From Defluviibacillus sp043739385 (GTDB lineage Bacteria; Pseudomonadota; Gammaproteobacteria; Burkholderiales; Burkholderiaceae_C), in NCBI GenBank assembly GCA_043739385.1, contig JAYUED010000001.1, positions 1 to 64,000 on the forward strand: DNA of 64,000 bases, given 5' to 3'. Below, piece after piece: positions 35,065 through 42,160 of the stretch. The notes beneath the pieces were generated by a model, which saw only the letters and a program-made list of their open reading frames with translations, was not told where the DNA came from and did not search any database. A program made the translations under genes and the position numbers. The number at the start of each line of letters is the position of its first letter. Positions within the stretch are counted from its first letter, which is position 1.

Positions 35065-36297
35065 TCAAAGTGCTTTTTGCCGCCACGCCAGCCCCGCACC
35101 GACCCACAGCGCCAGCGCTGAGAACACCAACCCTCGCGCAAGTCCGCCAGGGCCATCCGCAATCCAGCCGACCACCGTTGGCCCGACAATTTGCCCCGCT
35201 GCAAACACGATGGTGAAGGCGCTGATGCCCGCACCCCAAGCAGGTTGCGGCAGGTTGTGCCGCACCAGCGCTGTGGTGGACGCCACAATCGACAAAAACA
35301 CCGCGCCAAACAAAATACCCGATGCCAAAATGACGGGCCATACCGAGGTCAGTGCTGGCAGCAGCGTGGCCACCCCCAACAGCGCATTCAACAGTGCCAG
35401 CACCTGCCCGCCTTTGTAATTGTCCAGCAATCCGGCCCAAATGCGCGGTGACAACAGCACCGCTAAGCCCAGAAGGGCATAGAACACCGTGATGGCGGGG
35501 CCACTGGCCCCTTGTTCCCGGAGCAAGGCAATCACGAACGTCATGTAGCCGATGTAGCCCATCCCAAACATGGTGTACCCCGCCAGCGAAAAGCCAAACG
35601 GCTTCCAGGTGAAGGGCACAACGGGTGCGCCGCTAGCTGCGGCAATAGGGGTCAGGTTCGCTAACACCCGCGCAGGCCATAACAGCAGAGCAGTGACTGC
35701 AAAACTAGCGAGTGCCAACGCCCACCAGGCCCAAGCCCAGCCGTGGGGCGAAGTACTGGTGGCGTTCAGCACCACGGGGACCAACAAGGCGGACAACACA
35801 ATCCCAAAGCCTGTGCCTCCGTAGTAGAGGCCGATTAAAAATCCACTGCGTGCAGGCTGTAATGCCCCCAGCCGTGCTGCCATCAAGCCCCCGGCAACGA
35901 ACACCAACGCACTGGCGAAACCGGCCAGCAGGCGTTGCACCAGCAAGGGCGCTGCGCCCGTGAAAAAGCCGCTCATACCCATGAAAACGCTGGCCATTAG
36001 CGCACCAGTTAGCAAAACACGAGAGGCGCCAAAGCGGGTGAGCAGACGTGGCGTCAGCAAGGCGCCTAGCAAGTAGCCCAGCGCGTTGACGGTATTCATC
36101 GCCCCGGCCAAGGTGTACGACCAACCCAAATCAGCCCGCATAGGCGAGAGCAGCAGGCCATAGGCAAAACGCGTGATACCCAATGAGAGCGCGGCCCCCA
36201 TGGACAAAGCGAGAGCCAGAGCAACAAAGTGGGTGGTTATGACTGGGGGGATAGGGGAGAGAGGGGGGTTATAGGCTGTCGCAGGGGTTTTCATCAT
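35065..36297 (-). CDS. YbfB/YjiJ-type MFS transporter at the end of the senA operon
   Basis: 410 residues, about twelve membrane helices. The start is the ATG at 36297 (or 36294), overlapping the stop of the upstream permease gene. SLGITRFAYGLLLSPMRADLGWSY is typical of the YbfB subfamily. A longer frame upstream runs inside the permease gene and is not coding. As the last gene of senA-ABC transporter-MFS, it could export selenoneine or a by-product, or import a precursor. That role is inferred from position only. Confidence 0.85.
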   Translation of the reverse strand: MMKTPATAYNPPLSPIPPVITTHFVALALALSMGAALSLGITRFAYGLLLSPMRADLGWSYTLAGAMNTVNALGYLLGALLTPRLLTRFGASRVLLTGALMASVFMGMSGFFTGAAPLLVQRLLAGFASALVFVAGGLMAARLGALQPARSGFLIGLYYGGTGFGIVLSALLVPVVLNATSTSPHGWAWAWWALALASFAVTALLLWPARVLANLTPIAAASGAPVVPFTWKPFGFSLAGYTMFGMGYIGYMTFVIALLREQGASGPAITVFYALLGLAVLLSPRIWAGLLDNYKGGQVLALLNALLGVATLLPALTSVWPVILASGILFGAVFLSIVASTTALVRHNLPQPAWGAGISAFTIVFAAGQIVGPTVVGWIADGPGGLARGLVFSALALWVGAGLAWRQKAL

Positions 36298-37154
36298 CGC
36301 ATCATCATCCGTCGTGACAGGTTGCTCAGGCTGTCCACCAGCGCGACCAATACCAGCATGGCTACTAGCACCGAGCTGGTCTCTGGCATCTGGAACAAGC
36401 CCATGTGGTAGATCAGCATCTGCCCCAGACCGCCTGCACCCACCACGCCCAGCACAGCGGCGGCGCGGATGTTGTTTTCCCAGCGGTACAGGGTATAGCT
36501 CATCAGCTGGGGCAGCACTTGGGGTAGCGTGGCGTAGGCAAACACTTGCACGGCGCTGGCCCCCCGCAAACGCAGCGCCAAGGCGGGGCCGTTGGGGGCA
36601 TTTTCGATACTTTCGGCAAACAAGCGTCCCAGCACGCCTGTCGTGTGCAGGCCCAATGCAAGTGTGCCCGCGAAAGGCCCTAAGCCGGCAGCGATCAGCA
36701 GCAGTGTGGCCCATACCAGCTCGGGAATGCTTCGAAGTGCGTTAAGCAGGCCGCGTGTGGGGGTGCGCCAGCGGGCGAGGTCATCCGCATGGGTTTTGCT
36801 GGCCGGCAAGGCAAGTGCGAGGCCCATCACCACGGCCAGCAGCGTGCCCAGCGCGGACATGGCCAGGGTTTCCAGTGTGGCCCAGAACAGCTTGTGCAAA
36901 AACGCCAGCTCGGTGTTGGGTACCAGCAGTTCGGCGATGAAGCGACCCATGCGGTTGAGCGCGCCGGCGGATAGAAACTTCGCCCACTGCAAGTCCAGGG
37001 ACCAGAAACTGGCGACCACCAGGATGGCGACGCCCACCAGGAACCAACAGGCTTTGCAGCGGGCATCCAGCAGCTTGGGTGGCAGTTTGTAGGTTTGGTT
37101 AGCTGCTTGAGGTCGAAGCTGTGGCTCACGTGGCGGTGGAAGCGGTGGACTCAT
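36294..37154 (-). CDS. PhnE-type ABC transporter permease, second copy (probable selenium oxyanion uptake)
   Basis: 286 residues. Six or so membrane helices and the cytoplasmic EAA-like loop (LRLRGASAVQVFAYATLPQVLPQLMSYTLYRWENNIRAAAVLGVVGAGGLG) match PhnE permeases. Its start overlaps the first permease gene by 4 bases (ATGA), and its stop overlaps the MFS start. The two different PhnE-like chains probably form a heterodimeric channel. Family naming says phosphonate; the neighbours argue for selenate or selenite. Confidence 0.85.
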   Translation of the reverse strand: MSPPLPPPREPQLRPQAANQTYKLPPKLLDARCKACWFLVGVAILVVASFWSLDLQWAKFLSAGALNRMGRFIAELLVPNTELAFLHKLFWATLETLAMSALGTLLAVVMGLALALPASKTHADDLARWRTPTRGLLNALRSIPELVWATLLLIAAGLGPFAGTLALGLHTTGVLGRLFAESIENAPNGPALALRLRGASAVQVFAYATLPQVLPQLMSYTLYRWENNIRAAAVLGVVGAGGLGQMLIYHMGLFQMPETSSVLVAMLVLVALVDSLSNLSRRMMMR

Positions 37155-37978
37155 GCCAACCCCTTGCGCAGCCAGGCGCTGGTGCGGTCAGCCAACCAGA
37201 CCAAGCCCATGAACACCAGCAGCATGGTGCTGACCTCGGCACCGTTGAACATTTTCATCGACGAATCCATTTGCTGGCCCAAGCCCCCTGCACCCACAAA
37301 GCCCAGCACGGCGGATGAGCGTATGGCGCATTCCCAGCGGTAGACGGTGTAGCTGGTCAGCTCCGCCGCGTTTTGCGGTAACAGCGCATAGAAGAAGGCT
37401 TGCAGCCGCCCCGTACCGTTGCGCAGCAGGGCTTGGGTGGTTTCGGGTTCGCCCGATTCCAAAATTTCACCATAGACCTTGCCCAGCATTCCCGCATAGG
37501 TCAGCGTAATCGCCAGCACGCCAGACGTAGGTCCCAGGCCCACCACGCGCACAAAGACCAGGGCCCAAATCAACTCTGGCACGCTGCGCAGCACGATCAG
37601 GAGCCAACGCACGGTAAGCCGTACGGTGGTGCTCAATGGAGACATGCGCCCTGTCAGGCCTGAAATTGACAGCACCCGTACCGACAACAAGGTGAGTGGC
37701 AGCGCTAGCAGCAGCGCCAGTGTGATGCCTGCTGTGGCGATGGCAACGGTGCGCCAGGTTTCTTTCGCCACCATCCACAGAAAACTGGGCTCTAGTTTGG
37801 GAGGAAAGAAATCCGCGATGAAGTGCAGTGTGGGCCTGAGGCTCTCAGGCTGCAGCAGCACCCAAGGCCTGAATTCGGTCAGCACCATCAGCGGCCACAG
37901 CAGCACGGTGGCGCTCAGCAGCCAGAAGACGCGGCTTGTCCAGGCAGGGTCTCGGGTGGGGTGGCGTAGGGCTAACAC
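37151..37978 (-). CDS. PhnE-type ABC transporter permease, first copy (probable selenium oxyanion uptake)
   Basis: 275 residues from a GTG start. It is a PhnE family permease with the loop LLRNGTGRLQAFFYALLPQNAAELTSYTVYRWECAIRSSAVLGFVGAGGLG. The spacing is 39 bases from the ATPase gene and a 4-base overlap to the second permease, so the unit is one transcript. The two permeases clearly differ in sequence and are not a recent duplication. Confidence 0.87.
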   Translation of the reverse strand: MLALRHPTRDPAWTSRVFWLLSATVLLWPLMVLTEFRPWVLLQPESLRPTLHFIADFFPPKLEPSFLWMVAKETWRTVAIATAGITLALLLALPLTLLSVRVLSISGLTGRMSPLSTTVRLTVRWLLIVLRSVPELIWALVFVRVVGLGPTSGVLAITLTYAGMLGKVYGEILESGEPETTQALLRNGTGRLQAFFYALLPQNAAELTSYTVYRWECAIRSSAVLGFVGAGGLGQQMDSSMKMFNGAEVSTMLLVFMGLVWLADRTSAWLRKGLA

Positions 37979-38017
37979 GGCGAAAGTACAGAAGTGGGAT
38001 CTTTGACTTGGGTCAAC

Positions 38018-38848
38018 TTAGCGGCATTGCATCACCACGGGCGCGGATGAGGCTTGCCGCAGCGGCGCTTGGGGAGCCGGGCCGCTGAGCTCGTCCAGGT
38101 GCTGGGCGTAGAGCTGGTGCAGCCGCTCGCGAGTGACTTCCACAGTGGGCAAGTCAAAAGCCAGCTCACCGTCACGCAGGCCGATGATGCGCGGGAAGTG
38201 AGCCAACGCCATCTCCACATGGTGCAGCGTGGCGACCAGAGTGGCTTGGCGTTCACGGGCAGCGGCGGTCAGGGTTTGCAGCGCTTGTTCTGCGCGGGTG
38301 GGGTCTAGAGCGGAAAGAGGTTCGTCGATCAGCCACAGTTGGGCATCGGCTACCAGCACCCGTGCTAAGCCCACGCGCTGGCGCTCGCCGCCTGAAAGAC
38401 GGTCAACCCGCTCAAACAACTTGTCGGCCAAGTCGAACTGCACCAGGGCGGCTTCGGCGGCGGGAATATCGACCGGGTAGAACAGGTTGCGCACGCTGCG
38501 CCACAGTCCCATGTTCGGTAGTTGCCCTGCCAGCACTGCGGTGACCACCCGCTGACGCGGCGGGAGCGGTGGCACTTGCGGCGCGAGGAACAGACCCTTG
38601 CGCAAATCGTGCAGCGTGCTGCGCGATATTGCCCAAGGGTCTTGCTCGCCTAAACGCACTTGTCCGGATGAGGGGCGCAGCGCACACGCCAGCAGGTGTA
38701 ACAACGTGGTCTTGCCTGCGCCAGACGGGCCAATCACCGCGACCTGCTCACCGGGCTTGAGGGTCAAACTGATGCCACGCAATGCGGCGGGGGCAAGCGC
38801 TGCGGCCGCGGGGTGGCGGCCTGAGCAGGCAGTCAACAGCACATTCAT
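38018..38848 (-). CDS. PhnC-type ABC transporter ATP-binding protein (probable selenium oxyanion uptake)
   Basis: 276 residues. Walker A is GPSGAGKTTLLHLL, the signature is LSGGERQRVGLARVL, Walker B is LWLIDEPLSALD, and the switch histidine lies in ATLHHVEMALAHF. It is closest to PhnC ATPases. The N-terminal strand is irregular (MNVLLTACSGRHPAAAALAPAALRG). It lies 70 bases after the binding-protein gene, and that spacer carries a degenerate short repeat. It energises the two adjacent permeases. Confidence 0.9.
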   Translation of the reverse strand: MNVLLTACSGRHPAAAALAPAALRGISLTLKPGEQVAVIGPSGAGKTTLLHLLACALRPSSGQVRLGEQDPWAISRSTLHDLRKGLFLAPQVPPLPPRQRVVTAVLAGQLPNMGLWRSVRNLFYPVDIPAAEAALVQFDLADKLFERVDRLSGGERQRVGLARVLVADAQLWLIDEPLSALDPTRAEQALQTLTAAARERQATLVATLHHVEMALAHFPRIIGLRDGELAFDLPTVEVTRERLHQLYAQHLDELSGPAPQAPLRQASSAPVVMQCR

Positions 38849-38852
38849 GGGT

Positions 38853-38906
38853 TAAATCGGCCTAGGGCGTATGCGATATATGCAGATTCTGCTATCATTT
38901 TTAAAA
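38853..38906. repeat. Degenerate copy of a short Comamonadaceae-type repeat in the ABC operon spacer
   Basis: Read on the minus strand it has AATGATAGC near one end and CCTAGGCCGATTT near the other, about 30 bases apart. That matches the general pattern TGATAGC-N-GCGCTAGGGCC that I also see inside kynU. It fills most of the spacer between the binding protein and ATPase genes. The family identity is from memory of such repeats and from comparison with the kynU copy. Confidence 0.45.
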
Positions 38907-38918
38907 TTTTATCGCGGC

Positions 38919-39779
38919 TTATTTAAGCAATCCAGCACTGCGGGCGGCGGCTTCGATGCCTTTGTAGTTCTCCGCCTTCGTCGGGATAAAGCGGGTAGCG
39001 CGTTGCAAGTCCAGCACTTCTTTGCCTTCAGCGGTGTTACTGTTCAAGTCCAAAAAGGCTTTGGTCAGCTTTTCACGCAAGGCAATGGGCATGTCAGCGT
39101 TGACGCTCCAGTTGTAGTCGTAGTAAGCGGGTGTGGTGTAGATCACATGCACTTTGGCCGTGTCCACTTTTTTGTCTGCGACGAACTTGTCCCACACCGA
39201 AATGTTAAGCGCCCCAGCGTCCACCTTGCCCGCAGCCACGGCGGCGATGGTGGCGTCATGCGCGCCGGAGAAGGCGACACGCTTTAAATCTTTGTCTGGG
39301 TCGATTTTGGCGTCAAGCAGGGCGCTGCGTGGCATCAGGTGGCCCGAAGTGCTGGAGGGCGAGCCAAAGCTCAGCGTTTTACCTTTCAAATCTGCCAGCG
39401 TTTTGATGGTCGGGTCAGCGGTGATGAATACGGAACGGAATTTTTCGTCCTCTTCGCGCTGTACCAATGGAATTATTTTTCCGCCAGAGCGGGCGTTGGC
39501 TTGCACAAAGGTAAAGCCACCAAACCAGGCTACGTCCACCTGCTTGTTAACCAATGCCTCTACCGAAGCTGAGTAGTCGGTGACGGGGGTGAACTCTACC
39601 TTCATACCCAGCTTGGCCTCCAGGTACTTGACCAAAGGGGCGGCCTTGCGTGCCAGCTCGGTCGGCGATTCGTCAGGGATGGCAGTTACGCGGAACACCT
39701 GCTGGGCGGATGACAGCCCGGCAAAGCAAAGGGCGGCGCAGGTGACTAAGACTTTGAATGAGCGAGAGGGGTTGAACAT
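38919..39779 (-). CDS. PhnD-type periplasmic binding protein, putative selenate/selenite ABC transporter component
   Basis: 286 residues from the ATG at 39779, which gives a clean signal peptide (SFKVLVTCAALCFAGLSSAQQ). The mature part is a PhnD/SsuA-like two-domain binder (RVTAIPDESPTELARKAAPLVKYLE, VDVAWFGGFTFVQA, SFGSPSSTSGHLMPRSALL). A subfamily of these proteins found beside selD-type genes is annotated as putative selenate binding. Here it lies 131 bases downstream of senA on the same strand, and no C-P lyase or phosphonatase genes occur. Selenium specificity is inference from context. Confidence 0.85.
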   Translation of the reverse strand: MFNPSRSFKVLVTCAALCFAGLSSAQQVFRVTAIPDESPTELARKAAPLVKYLEAKLGMKVEFTPVTDYSASVEALVNKQVDVAWFGGFTFVQANARSGGKIIPLVQREEDEKFRSVFITADPTIKTLADLKGKTLSFGSPSSTSGHLMPRSALLDAKIDPDKDLKRVAFSGAHDATIAAVAAGKVDAGALNISVWDKFVADKKVDTAKVHVIYTTPAYYDYNWSVNADMPIALREKLTKAFLDLNSNTAEGKEVLDLQRATRFIPTKAENYKGIEAAARSAGLLK

Positions 39780-39910
39780 GGTCAGTGGGCCTTGGGCCGT
39801 GGAAAAATAGGAGAGGAAGACGGGACGCAAGGATTAAAGAGCTTTCAACCCCATAAATTCAATAAACCCCGTATTAAAGCGCGGAATGCCTCTTTGGCGC
39901 TTGGCAGGCC

Positions 39911-41113
39911 TTAGCCCACCGAGCGAAAGCCTGCAAAGATGTCATGCCGGTCGGGGGTGAAAAAGTTACGGTAACGGGCGTTGAGCATGTCCACCGAGGT
40001 GGCCGCGCAGGCGCCGCGCAGAACCCGGCGGTTGCCAAACCAGGGCGCGGAATAGTCTACATAGGGGTGGGTGGTGAAGCCGGGGTAGGGCTCGAAGGTG
40101 CTGGCCGTCCATTCCCACACCTCACCCCATTGAAAGCGGGAAGGACTTTGTAAGGCTGCACATTCCCACTCTGCTTCGGTGGGCAAACGGCGACCGGCCC
40201 AGCGGCACCAGCTTTCAGCGTCTGCGCAGCTTAGGTGAACGGCAGGGGCTGCCGGGTTGAGTGGTTGCCACATACCAAAAAACCACTGCTGCCAGGGGTC
40301 GGTGGTCCCCGCTTCCCCTGAACCCCTCCGCAGATGGGGCGGCAGCGGGTGGCCGGTGGCTTCTAGGAATGGCAAGTAGCGCGCCCATGACACGGCAGTA
40401 GCGTCGATGCTGAAACGCTGCAGTGCGACGGGGTGGGGGCCGACTTCATTGTCGAATACAAAGCCGCCGGGTGGTGAGCCCAGCATCCAGGATTGAGTGG
40501 GGATGTCGATCTGGTCTGCTGAGCAGGACCGATGGGATTCGGGATGCCCCCTTACCAGCGATGGCGCTAAAGCCAACCCCAGCGATTGCGCCATGTACAC
40601 CGCAGCCTCGTTGTGCATGGCCTCATGGAACAGCACCAAGCGCCAGAAATACAAAGCATCGTCGGTACTGCCTGCGTCCCGCAACAACCTCAAGGAATCG
40701 CTTTGTACTGCTTCCAGGTAGTTCAACGTGGCGTCCAACCTCGGCAAAGGCAATTGCCAGCGGGTGGCATGGGCGACAGCACTGGAATCGTAGAGTGCGT
40801 CAGTAAAGGCAAAACGCGAAGCCGACCGGGTGTGAAACGGGTCACAAGCTACGCCCAGGCTACGCTGCTGATTGCGGGTTATCCACCATTCGGCAAACCA
40901 GCCTATATGGCCCAACTCCCATAGCGGCAGGTTGAATTCGGGCTGCTGAGGCGCATCCAGTGCGGGCCGTGCTTGTGCCCAGGCGGCAATCAGACCGAGA
41001 GTTCGCACGCGAGTGGTGGTTAAAGCGGTAGCCAGAGTGGCCGCGTCGCCAGTGCGGCCTGTGCTGGTGCAGGTGTTCGTGGAGTGGTCTTTAGAGGTGG
41101 TTTCGGAAATCAA
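39911..41113 (-). CDS. senA: Selenoneine synthase SenA (EgtB-like iron enzyme)
   Basis: 400 residues from a TTG start at 41113, chosen because an ACAGGG ribosome site lies about 7 bases upstream and no ATG fits the family start. The N-terminal DinB-like domain holds the three-histidine iron site: His69 (ELGHIGWF) and HX3HXE (His163, His167, with Glu169). The C-terminal FGE/sulfatase-modifying fold ends in YRNFFTPDRHDIFAGFRS. SenA-type enzymes oxidatively join a selenosugar to hercynine. Neighbouring senB and senC separate it from ergothioneine EgtB and OvoA. A long upstream frame extension inside senB is rejected. Confidence 0.9.
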   Translation of the reverse strand: MISETTSKDHSTNTCTSTGRTGDAATLATALTTTRVRTLGLIAAWAQARPALDAPQQPEFNLPLWELGHIGWFAEWWITRNQQRSLGVACDPFHTRSASRFAFTDALYDSSAVAHATRWQLPLPRLDATLNYLEAVQSDSLRLLRDAGSTDDALYFWRLVLFHEAMHNEAAVYMAQSLGLALAPSLVRGHPESHRSCSADQIDIPTQSWMLGSPPGGFVFDNEVGPHPVALQRFSIDATAVSWARYLPFLEATGHPLPPHLRRGSGEAGTTDPWQQWFFGMWQPLNPAAPAVHLSCADAESWCRWAGRRLPTEAEWECAALQSPSRFQWGEVWEWTASTFEPYPGFTTHPYVDYSAPWFGNRRVLRGACAATSVDMLNARYRNFFTPDRHDIFAGFRSVG

Positions 41114-41128
41114 GCTATAACCCTGTCT

Positions 41129-42148
41129 ATGAAAACTGTGGTCATCGTCAGCCCGGCCTTGGCCGATGCCAACAACGGCAATTGGCAAACTGCGCGCCGC
41201 TGGCAAAAATTGCTGGGGAAATCGCATTCTGCCCGTATCGTCAGCGCGTGGCCTGATGCCGCTGCAAATGGGGTTCGAGATGAGGTAATGCTTGCCTTGC
41301 ACGCCCGGCGTTCAGCGGCGTCTGTGCAAGCTTGGGCTGCAGCGCGTGGCCCGCACGGCTTGGCTGTGGTGTTGACGGGCACAGACCTCTACCGGGACAT
41401 CGCCACCGACGCCCAAGCCCAGCAGTCGCTCGCCCTGGCGCAGCGCTTGGTGGTGTTGCAAGCGCAGGGCCTGCAAGCTTTGCCTGAAGGGCTGCGCGCC
41501 AAAGCGCAGGTGATGTTTCAGTCCACCAGCGCGCGCCAAACTCTGCCTAAATCTACTCGTCATTTGCGTGTTGTGATGGTGGGCCACCTTCGGGAAGAAA
41601 AAGACCCGCTTACTTTGATGGCTGCAGCCCGTTTGTTACAAGCCATGCCAAGTACGCACGGTATTCGCGATATTCACGGCATACATATCGACCATATCGG
41701 CGCACCGTTGGACGCCGTTTTAGGCCATGCAGCCCAAACCACTGCGCGTGAATGTCCGAATTACCGCTGGTTGGGCGAGCAAACCCATGAGGCCACACGC
41801 CGCCGTATTCAGCGCGCCCACTTGCTGATTCATGCCAGCCGCATGGAAGGCGGTGCGCATGTGGTGATGGAGGCGGTGCGCTGCGGCACGCCTGTGCTGG
41901 CGTCAAACATCCCCGGTAACGTGGGTATGCTGGGCGAAGATTACGCGGGCTACTTTGAGGTGGGTGATGCTGCGGGTTTGGCTGCACTGCTACGCCAATG
42001 CCATGCTGAATTAACCTCAACCCAGACATTGGCATCAAACTCGTTGTTAACTTTGCTACAAGCCCAATGCACCGCCCGTGCTCCGCTTTTTTCTCCTTCT
42101 ACCGAGCAAGCCGCTTTGCGCCGCTTGGTGGCCCAACTTTCACCTTGA
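41129..42148 (+). CDS. senB: Selenosugar synthase SenB (GT-B glycosyltransferase family)
   Basis: 339 residues from the ATG at 41129 (MKTVVIVSPALADANNGNWQTARRW), the family start. It has a GT-B fold with a C-terminal donor-site region (MEAVRCGTPVLASNIPGNVGMLGEDYAGYFEVGDA). SenB joins selenophosphate with a UDP sugar to make a 1-selenosugar, the selenium donor for SenA. The start codon is only 15 bases from the senA start on the other strand, with no ribosome site upstream, so its message may be leaderless. senC follows after 12 bases. Confidence 0.9.
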   Translation: MKTVVIVSPALADANNGNWQTARRWQKLLGKSHSARIVSAWPDAAANGVRDEVMLALHARRSAASVQAWAAARGPHGLAVVLTGTDLYRDIATDAQAQQSLALAQRLVVLQAQGLQALPEGLRAKAQVMFQSTSARQTLPKSTRHLRVVMVGHLREEKDPLTLMAAARLLQAMPSTHGIRDIHGIHIDHIGAPLDAVLGHAAQTTARECPNYRWLGEQTHEATRRRIQRAHLLIHASRMEGGAHVVMEAVRCGTPVLASNIPGNVGMLGEDYAGYFEVGDAAGLAALLRQCHAELTSTQTLASNSLLTLLQAQCTARAPLFSPSTEQAALRRLVAQLSP

Positions 42149-42160
42149 GACATCCTCTGA

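Noticed and set aside
36298..36714. Upstream extension of the MFS gene
   Set aside because: This part overlaps the permease gene and lacks hydrophobic helices; the true start is the ATG at 36297.
36294..39779. Phosphonate uptake operon phnDCEE
   Set aside because: The family names fit, but no C-P lyase, phosphonatase or phosphite gene is near, while senA precedes it on the same strand and senB/senC adjoin. I keep the family label but not the phosphonate function.
41114..41302. Longer N-terminus of SenA starting at 41302
   Set aside because: This extension lies antisense inside senB, has no family similarity and no ribosome site; the TTG at 41113 has one.
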